Origin: Palleniella muris
GTDB lineage: Bacteria > Bacteroidota > Bacteroidia > Bacteroidales > Bacteroidaceae
DNA length: 64,000 bases
Reading direction: 5' to 3'
Assembly (NCBI RefSeq): GCF_004792655.1
Contig: NZ_SRZC01000004.1
Coordinates: 1 to 64,000 of the forward strand
Under the pieces are notes generated by a model. The model saw only the letters and a list, made by a program, of their open reading frames with translations. It did no database searches and was not told where the DNA came from. Shown piece after piece: positions 45,599 through 54,632 of the stretch; position 1 is the stretch's first letter; each line of letters opens with the position of its first letter. A program made the position numbers and the translations under genes.

Positions 45599-48500
45599 AT
45601 GAAAAGAACAACTATCACTTTTTTCCTCCTGCTACTATCATTAGCGACAATGCAGGCCGGCGGACGTCACAAGTATAACTTCAATTCACGATGGAAATTG
45701 AAGCAGATAGACAATAATGCCGTCAAGGCTCCAAATCATGATGATGCGGACTGGAAGAATGTTACCCTTCCTTACGCATGGAACCAGGAAGAGGCTTTCA
45801 GCCGTACATGTGACTCTCTGTCAACAGGTATCGTCTGGTACAGAAAGCATTTCGAACTGACCGAAGATCAGGTGAAGGACAAGAAGCTCATCCTTGAGTT
45901 TGAAGGTGCGCGAATGCTTGCTGAGGTATATCTTAATGACAGATATGTAGGCAGAAGTGAGAATGGAGTGATGGCTTTCGGCATCGACATCTCGCAATAT
46001 GCAAAGGCCGGCAAGAACGTAATCGCCGTGAAGACAAACAACGACTGGCAGTATCGTGAACGCTCAAAAGGCAGCGACGGCAAAGAAAGGAATGCAAAGT
46101 TCCAATGGCATGACCATAATTTCTATGCCAATTACGGTGGTCTGCCAAAGGGCGTCACACTCCATGTTATGGATAAGGTCTATCAGACCCTTCCGCTTTA
46201 TAGAAATCTTGGGACGACAGGCATTTATATCTATGCGAAAGATTTCAACATAAAGAAACGTACAGCTACCATTCATGCAGAGTCAGAGATAAAGAACGAG
46301 ACCAATGCCGACAAGGCTTTCACCTACGAGGTAAGGGTGAAGGACATTGACGGAAAGACAGTGAAGTCATTCAATGGCGGCAAGTTTATTGTCAAAGCCG
46401 GTGAGAAAATTATGGCAAAGGCTGAGGCTAAAGTTGCCGGACTGCATTTCTGGAGTCTTGGCTATGGCTATTTATATAATGTGGAAACCATCCTTAAGGA
46501 TGAGAAAGGAAATGTGTTTGACAAAGTGACGACACGCACCGGCTTCAGAAAGACAGAGTTTAAGAACGGCATGGTCTATCTTAACGACCGTGTGATAATG
46601 ATGAAAGGTTTCGCTCCACGCTCCACAAACGAGTGGCCTGCACTTGGACAGTCGACACCGGCATGGATGTCTGACTATTCCAACAAGATGGTTGTTGACG
46701 GCAATGGCAAGTTCTTCCGATGGATGCACGTTACTCCTGCAAAAAAAGATGTCGAGTCATGCGATCGTGTTGGCTTGATACAAGTGTTGCCATTCGGAGA
46801 TGCTGAAAAAGACCGAGAAGGAAAGCAATGGGAACAACGCTGTGAGTTGGCACGCGATGCAATAATCTATAACCGCAACAGCCCATCAATATTATTCTAT
46901 GAAGGTGGAAATTCAAGAATTACACCTCAACACCAAGCCGATCTGAACAGAATTCGCGATATGTATGACCCTATGGGCGGTCGCGCATCAGGATGCCGTG
47001 AGCAGCTTGATGTGGCAGAAGCTGAATGGGGTGGAGAAATGTTATACATAAACAAAAGTGCAGGCAAGCCAATGTTTCAGACAGAATACTGCCGTGATGA
47101 AGGGCTGCGTGTGAACTGGGATAACTATTCATGGCCATACCATCAAAATGGAGAAGGATTGCCTTACAGGAATGCTTCGCCAAAGGATTGGAATCATAAT
47201 ATGGATGATTTGACCGTCGAATGGGTACGCCGTTGGTACGAATATTGGTTAGAACGTCCCGGTCAGGGCACTCGAGTCAACAGTGGCGGCGCAAAAATCA
47301 TCTTCTCTGAGAGTAATACCCACGCGCGTGGTGCAGTCAGCTACCGCACATCAGGCGTAGTTGATGCTATGCGAATACCTAAAGATGGCTATTTCGCTCA
47401 CAAAGTCATGTGGGACGGATGGGTTGACAATGAGAAACCATCTACTTTTATTGTAGGCCATTGGAACTATGAACAACAGGACGCAACAGAGACTCTTGGC
47501 AACAAAGGAGGAGAAAAAGTTGTGAAACCTGTCTATGTTGTTTCGTCTGATGAAAACATAGAACTGTATGTCAATGGAAAGAAGCAACCGGTTCCTGAAC
47601 GTAAATACAACTATCTGTATGTGTTCAACAATGTTACTTTCGAACCCGGAGTCATCGAAGCCAAGGGCAGCAAGTCTTCTTATAAGATTGAAACAGCGGG
47701 TAAACCAGCTGCTATCCGTCTTACAAAAATAGAAAATCCGGCAGGCTTCGTGGCTGACGGACATGATGTTGCGATGCTGCAATACGAAGTCGTAGACGCT
47801 GAAGGTCGTCGCTGTCCTGTGGATCATCGTGAGTTTACGTTCAATGTCGAAGGCGAAGGCGAGTATCTCGGAGGCGCAGCGGCAGGCGGACGCAATGGCT
47901 ACACTCGTGGAATAAAGGACAATCATGCAGACGATGACGACCACAAGAGCGATGATCCTGCTTATCATAACTGGGTGGGAGAGAATACCCTTCCTATCGA
48001 ATGTGGCATAGGCAGAATCATGGTGCGCTCAACAACGAAGGCCGGTGACATCAAGGTCTTGGTTAAGGCAGAAGGACTTGATGATGCGACAGCGACATTC
48101 ATTACAAAGGCGATTGACGAAAAAGGCGGTCTCTCTGAATATTTCCAGAACGAACTGCTACCGCTGAACCTTAGCATGGGGGAGACTCCTTCCACTCCTT
48201 CTTACAAGGACATCTATCGTGCAGTGAAGATTGTTGGTGCTAATGCCGGTGCAAATGCTGGTTCTGCAGCAAACTCTTATGACGATAATGAAAAGACAGA
48301 ATGGAGCAATGATGGTCAGCAGGATACCGGTTGGATTACATTCAAATTAGCAAAGAAGGCTGTCATTGACAATCTCTCGCTGAAGATGTTCGGCTGGAAG
48401 AGCCGTTCTTATCCTTTGGAAATCTATGTCGGCAACGAACTTGCATGGAGCGGAAAGACTGCCCAAAGCCTCGGATATATCCGCATAAACCTTGACAAGA

Positions 48501-48682
48501 AGATTTCCGGCGACCAAGTGACCATCAAACTTAAAGGTGCTGCAGCAACTCACGACATCTTCACAATGAAAGAACTTGCAGGTGGCAATGCTAACGAGAT
48601 GGATGCCAAGGCAAACAAGAAAAGCAAGAACTCACTGAGCATTGTGGAAGTAGAAATCTTGGAGCGCACAGGCAAGCAGTAA
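45599..48682 (+). CDS. secreted GH2-family glycosidase with C-terminal carbohydrate-binding-like domain
   Basis: A 1027-residue secreted protein (signal MKRTTITFFLLLLSLATMQA). Order: GH2 sugar-binding jelly roll (DADWKNVTLPYAWNQEEAF, about 45-190), immunoglobulin-like domain (to about 310), TIM barrel (about 315-620), further beta domains, and a NPCBM/discoidin-like domain at about 870-1027 (SAANSYDDNEKTEWSNDGQQDTGWITFKLAKKAVIDNLSLKMFGW). The nucleophile is probably Glu496 in MFQTEYC. At the acid/base position the usual Asn-Glu pair is absent (FYEGGNSRI; Glu435, Asn438). The role is likely removal of a beta-linked sugar from pectin side chains. Confidence 0.85.
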   Translation: MKRTTITFFLLLLSLATMQAGGRHKYNFNSRWKLKQIDNNAVKAPNHDDADWKNVTLPYAWNQEEAFSRTCDSLSTGIVWYRKHFELTEDQVKDKKLILEFEGARMLAEVYLNDRYVGRSENGVMAFGIDISQYAKAGKNVIAVKTNNDWQYRERSKGSDGKERNAKFQWHDHNFYANYGGLPKGVTLHVMDKVYQTLPLYRNLGTTGIYIYAKDFNIKKRTATIHAESEIKNETNADKAFTYEVRVKDIDGKTVKSFNGGKFIVKAGEKIMAKAEAKVAGLHFWSLGYGYLYNVETILKDEKGNVFDKVTTRTGFRKTEFKNGMVYLNDRVIMMKGFAPRSTNEWPALGQSTPAWMSDYSNKMVVDGNGKFFRWMHVTPAKKDVESCDRVGLIQVLPFGDAEKDREGKQWEQRCELARDAIIYNRNSPSILFYEGGNSRITPQHQADLNRIRDMYDPMGGRASGCREQLDVAEAEWGGEMLYINKSAGKPMFQTEYCRDEGLRVNWDNYSWPYHQNGEGLPYRNASPKDWNHNMDDLTVEWVRRWYEYWLERPGQGTRVNSGGAKIIFSESNTHARGAVSYRTSGVVDAMRIPKDGYFAHKVMWDGWVDNEKPSTFIVGHWNYEQQDATETLGNKGGEKVVKPVYVVSSDENIELYVNGKKQPVPERKYNYLYVFNNVTFEPGVIEAKGSKSSYKIETAGKPAAIRLTKIENPAGFVADGHDVAMLQYEVVDAEGRRCPVDHREFTFNVEGEGEYLGGAAAGGRNGYTRGIKDNHADDDDHKSDDPAYHNWVGENTLPIECGIGRIMVRSTTKAGDIKVLVKAEGLDDATATFITKAIDEKGGLSEYFQNELLPLNLSMGETPSTPSYKDIYRAVKIVGANAGANAGSAANSYDDNEKTEWSNDGQQDTGWITFKLAKKAVIDNLSLKMFGWKSRSYPLEIYVGNELAWSGKTAQSLGYIRINLDKKISGDQVTIKLKGAAATHDIFTMKELAGGNANEMDAKANKKSKNSLSIVEVEILERTGKQ

Positions 48683-48727
48683 AGCTGTTATTGGCATGAT
48701 TTTATGGTCATGTATGTCAAGATAGCA

Positions 48728-48757
48728 ATGTATAATATATAAATGTATAATATATAA
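48728..48757. repeat. 15-bp tandem repeat in an AT-rich leader
   Basis: Two identical units ATGTATAATATATAA (48728-48742 and 48743-48757) lie between the GH2 stop and the PL9 start. They may be part of a promoter or a random AT slippage product. Confidence 0.7.
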
Positions 48758-48816
48758 TAGTGTCTGCTCATTTGGTTATAATGTTGCTTGATGCTATAAA
48801 ATAAAACCTTTACACA

Positions 48817-50268
48817 ATGAACAAGAGAATTTTTGCTGCCATGATGTTTCTGCTTGCCGTCAATGTGGCAGGTGCCAAGAAATGGTACATGGCAACCAAT
48901 GGAAGCGACAGTAACAATGGCGACATTGATTCACCATTTGCCACACTGCCGTATGCGCAGAAAAAGATGAGCGCGGGCGATACACTGATGATACGTGGCG
49001 GAAAGTACAAAATCACGGAATACACAAATGTTCAGGAGAACATATATGCCGTGATTTTCGACATCACCAAGAGTGGCAAGTCGAAAGACAAGCCAACGTG
49101 CTTCTTCGGTTATCCTGGCGAACGACCGGAGTTTGATTTGTCTGCCGTAAAGCCTGAAGGCTACCGTGTGTCAGGCTTTTATGTCCATGCCAACTATGTG
49201 CATCTCAGAAACTTTGATGTTACGGGCATACAAGTGACCATAAAGGAACACACACAGAGTGAGAATGTCTCCGTGCGCCGTGGCAATCACGACATCACGA
49301 TAGAGCATCTTGCACTGCATGACGGTATGGGCATCGGCGTTTACATCACCAAGGGAAGCAATGTGCTGGTACTGAACTGCGACGCATACAACAACTACGA
49401 CTCTGTGTCGGAAGGTGGAAAGGGTGGAAACAGCGATGGTTTCGGATCACATTGTGATGACCGATTTACGGGCAATGTGTTCCGCGGATGTCGTGCATGG
49501 TGCAATAGTGATGACGGCTTTGACCTGATTAGTCAGCGCACGCCTGTCGTGATAGACCATTGTTGGGCGTTGTACAGCGGATACAGGACTTTCGCCACTT
49601 CCACTCCGGGTGACGGCAATGGCTTTAAGGCTGGAGGTTACGGCAAAAAGGCGCAGTCGGCAGCGTTCGACGCACCACGCCATGTAATCAAGAACTGCAT
49701 AGCGTACAACAACAAGTCAAACGGTTTTTATGCCAATCATCATCTCGGAGGTAACGACTGGATGAATAACACGGCATATCAGAACAAGTACGAATACAGT
49801 ATGGTCAACCAAGTTACGTGGGATGTGGGTGAGGATGTTGACGGCTATGACCACATGTTGGTGAACAATATTGCCGTGAAAGGCAAGAAAGGGCTTTACA
49901 CTGCGATAGACAAAAGCCGTTGCACGCTTGTGAACAACACTTTCCTGCCACAGAACATGACTGTTAATCTTTCTGATTTTGAGAACTCTACGGACTATAA
50001 ACAGCTTATTGCACCGCGAAATCCTGACGGCAGTCTGCCCGAGATTACTTTCTTGAAACTGAAAGCGACGAGCAAGCTCTATGCCTTGCAAATGGGCTGT
50101 CAGTTTGATTATGAGGACACGGGGCATGGCACAAGCATAGAGAATGTTGCTGTCTCCAAACGTCCGTCAGACAATGCGTACTATAATCTGCAAGGACAGA
50201 AAATCATGCATCCAAAGCCCGGAACTATTTACATCTACGGTGGAAAGAAGGTATATATAAAGAAATAA
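48817..50268 (+). CDS. PL9 pectate lyase with C-terminal sorting tail
   Basis: A 483-residue secreted right-handed beta-helix (signal MNKRIFAAMMFLLAVNVAGA). The PL9 calcium and catalytic blocks are clear: GGNSDGFGSHC, GCRAWCNSDDGFDL and GDGNGFKAGGYG with catalytic Lys271. It cleaves homogalacturonan or bare regions of rhamnogalacturonan by beta-elimination in a Ca-dependent way. The last about 55 residues (DNAYYNLQGQKIMHPKPGTIYIYGGKKVYIKK) are a type IX sorting tail, so it is surface or secreted. The paralogue at 54633 is very similar but ends before this tail. Confidence 0.93.
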   Translation: MNKRIFAAMMFLLAVNVAGAKKWYMATNGSDSNNGDIDSPFATLPYAQKKMSAGDTLMIRGGKYKITEYTNVQENIYAVIFDITKSGKSKDKPTCFFGYPGERPEFDLSAVKPEGYRVSGFYVHANYVHLRNFDVTGIQVTIKEHTQSENVSVRRGNHDITIEHLALHDGMGIGVYITKGSNVLVLNCDAYNNYDSVSEGGKGGNSDGFGSHCDDRFTGNVFRGCRAWCNSDDGFDLISQRTPVVIDHCWALYSGYRTFATSTPGDGNGFKAGGYGKKAQSAAFDAPRHVIKNCIAYNNKSNGFYANHHLGGNDWMNNTAYQNKYEYSMVNQVTWDVGEDVDGYDHMLVNNIAVKGKKGLYTAIDKSRCTLVNNTFLPQNMTVNLSDFENSTDYKQLIAPRNPDGSLPEITFLKLKATSKLYALQMGCQFDYEDTGHGTSIENVAVSKRPSDNAYYNLQGQKIMHPKPGTIYIYGGKKVYIKK

Positions 50269-50290
50269 GTGGTTATCAATGTAACGAAAG

Positions 50291-50378
50291 GTAACCTTTT
50301 GCCATGTAAACTGTAACCGTTTGCCATGCAAAAGGTTACCTTTCGTTGTGTAAATCGTTATCTTTTGTTTTGTGTTCA
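50291..50378. repeat. 22-bp repeat array D (4 units)
   Basis: Units start at 50291, 50313, 50335 and 50357, each 22 bp, opening GTAACC, GTAACC, GTTACC and GTTATC with CATG in positions 14-17 of the first two. A perfect 20-bp inverted repeat (50283-50302 with 50328-50347) spans units 1-3. It lies between PL9 and PL11, both on the plus strand. Confidence 0.92.
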
Positions 50379-50583
50379 TTATCAAGGGTTTATGAGGCTT
50401 GTGTGCCTTTGCAGAAATCACCACTATGGAAGGACCGGATAAAGGGGTGTCTGCTGGCTTTTAACAAGGACGAATGCCATGGGCTGTACATGCTTCTTAT
50501 GACGGTTAAAACCAAATGACAGCAATCAGAAACTTATGTTTAGCAATGACATTAGTAGAATAATGTTTGAATTATTAATAAAA

Positions 50584-50627
50584 TGTTCAAAATAATAACA
50601 GATATTGTATTAAAAATTATAACTTTG
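50584..50627 (+). promoter_or_regulatory. PL11 promoter with 20-bp operator-like motif
   Basis: The motif at 50584-50603 is identical to that at 44264-44283. The -7 element TAACTTTG is at 50620-50627, 31 bp from the core start (50589). A leader of about 70 bases follows. The region 50379-50583 shows no other feature. Confidence 0.75.
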
Positions 50628-50699
50628 TAGTCATATTGATTGAAGGGCGATTACTGTGCTAAAACGGATTTTTTTTTGCAAACCTGACTATTTATAAAT

Positions 50700-53600
50700 A
50701 TGAAACGACTGACAAAATTGTGTGCATCGGTAGCCATAGCCTTGTTTATGCTGCCGACATTCGCATCGGCACAGCGTATCCAGCAACCGTTGGGGCGTGG
50801 TGTTGTTGCTGTTTATGGCAGGAGCAATGGCTCTGCCGGAGTTGAGATTACTTGGCGCCGACTGGCTCAGGAACCGGAGAATGCGAGGTATAATGTTTAT
50901 GTGTCGCAGAGCGAGACAGGAGAATATACGCTGCTGAATGCCGAACCGCTGACGAACACCAACTATGCGACAACATTAAGTAAAGTGCCTTACGGCAGTT
51001 ATGTGGCGGTGAGTCTTGTTGCCGATGGCAATGAAAGTGCGAAGTCAAAGCCTTTCTTGTTTAAGAATAATGGTCTCCGCAATATCTATATGGAGATTAG
51101 TTATGACAAATCACCGTTGGACAAGACGAAATACACCACGAAGTTTGTGTGGCCCTGCGACTTGAATGGTGACGGAGAGTATGACTATGTCGTTGACCGT
51201 TGCCCTGTCGATGGCTCACGTAATTACTTTGTGGAGGGTTATCTCGCCGATGGAACTTTCCTTTGGAATGTCGACCTCGGTGTGAACGAGAAGCCTTGTG
51301 ACGGTCAGAATGACAACATGTGTGCTTATGACATTGACTGTGACGGATATGGCGAACTGATTGTGCAGACTTCCGACGGCACTCGCTTTTGGGACTCAAA
51401 GACTGGAACTTGGGGAAAATATCTTTTTGGCAAGGACACTGCCGATTCTGACGGTGACGGCATAATAGACTATGACACGCAAAACACCAAGAATCCTCCG
51501 CGATATATGACCGTGGTCGACGGCATGACGGGTGCGGAGAAGGCAAGTGTGGAGTTTATGTACGATGATGCCTACAACCGCACGAACAAAGCATCGCTGA
51601 TGGGAGAGCAGTACAACAAGCATGAGGCGCATGTGGGTATAGCGTATCTTGACGGAGTGCATCCTGCCATAGTCGGCGAATGGATGTCGCGCCGTGCGAG
51701 TGACAAGGTTCACATGTACCGCAACTGTGCATTCCGGTATGTTAATGGTGAATGGAAGCAACTATTCATGGAGAACATCGGCGGTGCTGAGTTTCACATG
51801 ATTCGTATCTTTGATGCTGACGGCGACGGACGGGACGAGATGTCAAGCGGTGCATACGTCATGGACCACGACGGCACAACATTATATAATACAGGTATCT
51901 CTCACGGCGACCGCCACCGCACCAGTGACATCGACCCTGAGCGTCCGGGACTGGAAACTTTCTCTATACAGCAGAATGCTCCGGACATGCTCGGCATGAT
52001 TCTCTACGATGCAGGCACCGGTGAACCGATAAAGAAATGGTACATGCCGGCAGTTGGCGATGTGGGGCGCGGTGACTGTCTTGACCTTGACCCTGACCAC
52101 ATTGGTTGGGAGATGTTCTCCACAATGGATGACTACCAGATGTATGACGCCAAGGGCAACAAGATAGAAGGCAAGAAAGGCTATTTTCCGACCGAAGGAA
52201 TATGGTGGGACGGAGAACTTGACCGTGAGAATGTCAATTCTCCTGACGGTGGTGGCTACAACGCAATGATTGTCGATTACAAGAATGGCAGACTCATCGA
52301 AATGGCTAAAGAGTCAAACTGGACGATAAAGACCAGCAATGCAAAGCGTGGCAAGTATTGGGGCGACATCATCGGTGACTGGCGCGAGGAACTTGTCCTC
52401 ATCCGTGAACGCGACGGTGTCTGCGAAGGAATCGTGGGTTTTACGACAGACTATAAGACTGACATCGACAACATCTATTGCTTGCAGCAAGACCCGCATT
52501 ATCGTGGCGACTGCACTACGCGTGGCTACTATCAGTCTCCCAATCCTGGATTTTATCTCGGCTACGACATGCCGCGTCCACAGCTTCCGCCGTGCATGAC
52601 AAGTGATGACGAGACTGATGTGTTCGGTATTGCCGACGGCAATGCTACCGTCACTCCGCGCAATGGTGTGAAGAAGGTTTATGCCATGCCGGTCAAAGGC
52701 CAGACATTGACATTTGACAGTAGGTCATCTGCTCAGGACGGAAACAGTACAGAGATTTGGAAAGGTCAGCAGGGTACACTTGTGATGGCACAGCCTCATT
52801 CCGGAGAAGTCTATATCACAGAAGGAACAGTCCGCGGAACATCATTCCTCGGTAATGTCAACCTACGTGCATGCGGCACTTTGGCAGGCGCATCGTTTGT
52901 CGATAACGTGATTATTGAAGGCGCACTCAACTATGAGGGCTGCCGACTGATGCCTGAGGAGGTAATGACCATCGGTAAGAAAGTTGTCGTACAGGAAAAG
53001 AAGAAACTCTACATCGAACTGATGCCGGGCAAAGACCGCATGGTACTTAAAGCTGGCGTTGATTTGAAAGGAACCATTGTTTTCAATCTTCCCGACGACC
53101 TGCCGGAAGGTAATTACGCCTTGGTTGAAGGATGCGATAACATTGACCTGAAGAAGGTGGAAGTGAACGGACTGAAAGGCAAGTCGTACACCTTCAAGTT
53201 GGTTGTTGGAGAAGGAGAGAATGCTCCTGCAATCCTTACTCTCATAGTTGAGGGACAGCGTGGTGCTGCCGATGGTGTGCTGTGGACAGGTGCCGAAAGC
53301 GCAGTGTGGGATTATCAGACAAAGAATTTCTCACTCAATGGACAGCCTACGGCATTCGTGGAAGGCGACAAGGTTGTTTTTGATGACAGTGCTGAGAAGA
53401 CAACCATAACAATCAACGAAATGATGCCTGCCGATGCCGTATTCAAGAACAACAAGAGTTATACACTTAACGGAGTAGGAGGCATTTCGGGCAGAATCAT
53501 ACTTGAGTCAGGCAAACTGACCGTCAAGGAGTTGAACTATAACTTTGAAATAGGTAAGGCTACTCTCGCTGTGAACAACACCAACGCTTCATGCGAGAAC

Positions 53601-54617
53601 CCTATCCTCCTTACCGATGCTGCAACGATTTCCATTGCTTCCGGCACAACATCGCTCAAAGGCAAAATCACCGGTGAAGGCTCGCTGCTCAAAACAGGTG
53701 CAGGACAGCTTAACATCACTTACGCCGGTGCAAATGCTTGGACAGAGACAATACTGCAAGCAGGAACGCTCGCAATGGGAACGTGGAACACAACCTTCGG
53801 CAAGTCAACATCACCAATCCATGTGACGGGGAACGCAGCCATCACTGTGTTTAACAATAACTCGACAAGCCAGATGCCACAGTTCCAGAACCCAGTGACA
53901 ATCGACAAGGGCAAAACGCTCACTTTCCATGCTGGACAGCGTTGTGCGATAAAAGGCAAACTTCTTGGTGAGGGAACATACAAGATTGATTTCCCGTATG
54001 TGCGTGGTGATGTTTACACAAACTGCTCTCAATTCGAAGGCACTTACCATGTCACAACGACCAACTGCCGCTTTGTTCAGGCGATGGATCTCTCAAAAGC
54101 CACACTCAGAATAGACAAGGATGCAGAAGTGGTTAGTGTGAAAGCCGGTTCGGGTACAGCACAGAGCCTTACGCACAAAGTTGGCAATCTGACCGGCGAA
54201 GGCACTCTTGGCAACGGTACATGGAATGTCAGTGGAATAACTTACTCAACCGGTTCGACAATAATCACCGGCACACTGAAACTTAACAGTCCGCTTATTG
54301 ACGTGACAGCACTGACCAGAGGCACTGTGCCAGACAATGCTGAGTTCAAGATTCTGACTATCAATGGCACTGCAAGCATTACCGGCACACCGACATTCTT
54401 CCCTGCCACACCGAAAGACGGCTGGGAGTGGGACACATCGACCCTCACCACTGATGGAGTGTTGCGCATGAAGCTGTCCACGGCAATAGATGCTGTTGAA
54501 AATGACAATGCAGCAGAGTCAAGTGTCTACACCGTCACCGGTGTTAAACTTCCGTCAAAGACCTCTGTCCCGAAAGGCAAAATCATGATAATGAACGGCA
54601 AGAAAATTCTTAAATGA
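50700..54617 (+). CDS. PL11 rhamnogalacturonan lyase with long beta-repeat extension and sorting tail
   Basis: A 1305-residue secreted enzyme (signal ending SAQR). Residues about 25-650 are a complete PL11 propeller cleaving rhamnogalacturonan I: an N-terminal fibronectin-like part, then Ca-binding loops DLNGDGEYDY, DIDCDGYGEL, DSDGDGIIDYD and DADGDGRDE, and the final HYRGDCTTRGYYQSPNPGFYLGYDM. Residues about 655-1255 are repetitive beta-strand sequence (GKITGEGSLLKTGAGQLNITYAGANAW, GKLLGEGTYKIDFPY) like autotransporter-associated strand repeats. The last about 45 residues (SSVYTVTGVKLPSKTSVPKGKIMIMNGKKILK) are a type IX tail. Typical PL11 enzymes are about 620 residues. Confidence 0.94.
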   Translation: MKRLTKLCASVAIALFMLPTFASAQRIQQPLGRGVVAVYGRSNGSAGVEITWRRLAQEPENARYNVYVSQSETGEYTLLNAEPLTNTNYATTLSKVPYGSYVAVSLVADGNESAKSKPFLFKNNGLRNIYMEISYDKSPLDKTKYTTKFVWPCDLNGDGEYDYVVDRCPVDGSRNYFVEGYLADGTFLWNVDLGVNEKPCDGQNDNMCAYDIDCDGYGELIVQTSDGTRFWDSKTGTWGKYLFGKDTADSDGDGIIDYDTQNTKNPPRYMTVVDGMTGAEKASVEFMYDDAYNRTNKASLMGEQYNKHEAHVGIAYLDGVHPAIVGEWMSRRASDKVHMYRNCAFRYVNGEWKQLFMENIGGAEFHMIRIFDADGDGRDEMSSGAYVMDHDGTTLYNTGISHGDRHRTSDIDPERPGLETFSIQQNAPDMLGMILYDAGTGEPIKKWYMPAVGDVGRGDCLDLDPDHIGWEMFSTMDDYQMYDAKGNKIEGKKGYFPTEGIWWDGELDRENVNSPDGGGYNAMIVDYKNGRLIEMAKESNWTIKTSNAKRGKYWGDIIGDWREELVLIRERDGVCEGIVGFTTDYKTDIDNIYCLQQDPHYRGDCTTRGYYQSPNPGFYLGYDMPRPQLPPCMTSDDETDVFGIADGNATVTPRNGVKKVYAMPVKGQTLTFDSRSSAQDGNSTEIWKGQQGTLVMAQPHSGEVYITEGTVRGTSFLGNVNLRACGTLAGASFVDNVIIEGALNYEGCRLMPEEVMTIGKKVVVQEKKKLYIELMPGKDRMVLKAGVDLKGTIVFNLPDDLPEGNYALVEGCDNIDLKKVEVNGLKGKSYTFKLVVGEGENAPAILTLIVEGQRGAADGVLWTGAESAVWDYQTKNFSLNGQPTAFVEGDKVVFDDSAEKTTITINEMMPADAVFKNNKSYTLNGVGGISGRIILESGKLTVKELNYNFEIGKATLAVNNTNASCENPILLTDAATISIASGTTSLKGKITGEGSLLKTGAGQLNITYAGANAWTETILQAGTLAMGTWNTTFGKSTSPIHVTGNAAITVFNNNSTSQMPQFQNPVTIDKGKTLTFHAGQRCAIKGKLLGEGTYKIDFPYVRGDVYTNCSQFEGTYHVTTTNCRFVQAMDLSKATLRIDKDAEVVSVKAGSGTAQSLTHKVGNLTGEGTLGNGTWNVSGITYSTGSTIITGTLKLNSPLIDVTALTRGTVPDNAEFKILTINGTASITGTPTFFPATPKDGWEWDTSTLTTDGVLRMKLSTAIDAVENDNAAESSVYTVTGVKLPSKTSVPKGKIMIMNGKKILK

Positions 54618-54632
54618 TAATATTATAATAAT

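Noticed and set aside
46740..47700. Slightly different codon use in the middle of the GH2 gene as a sign of recombination
   Set aside because: The shift towards A/T-ending codons was judged by eye only and is too weak to claim.
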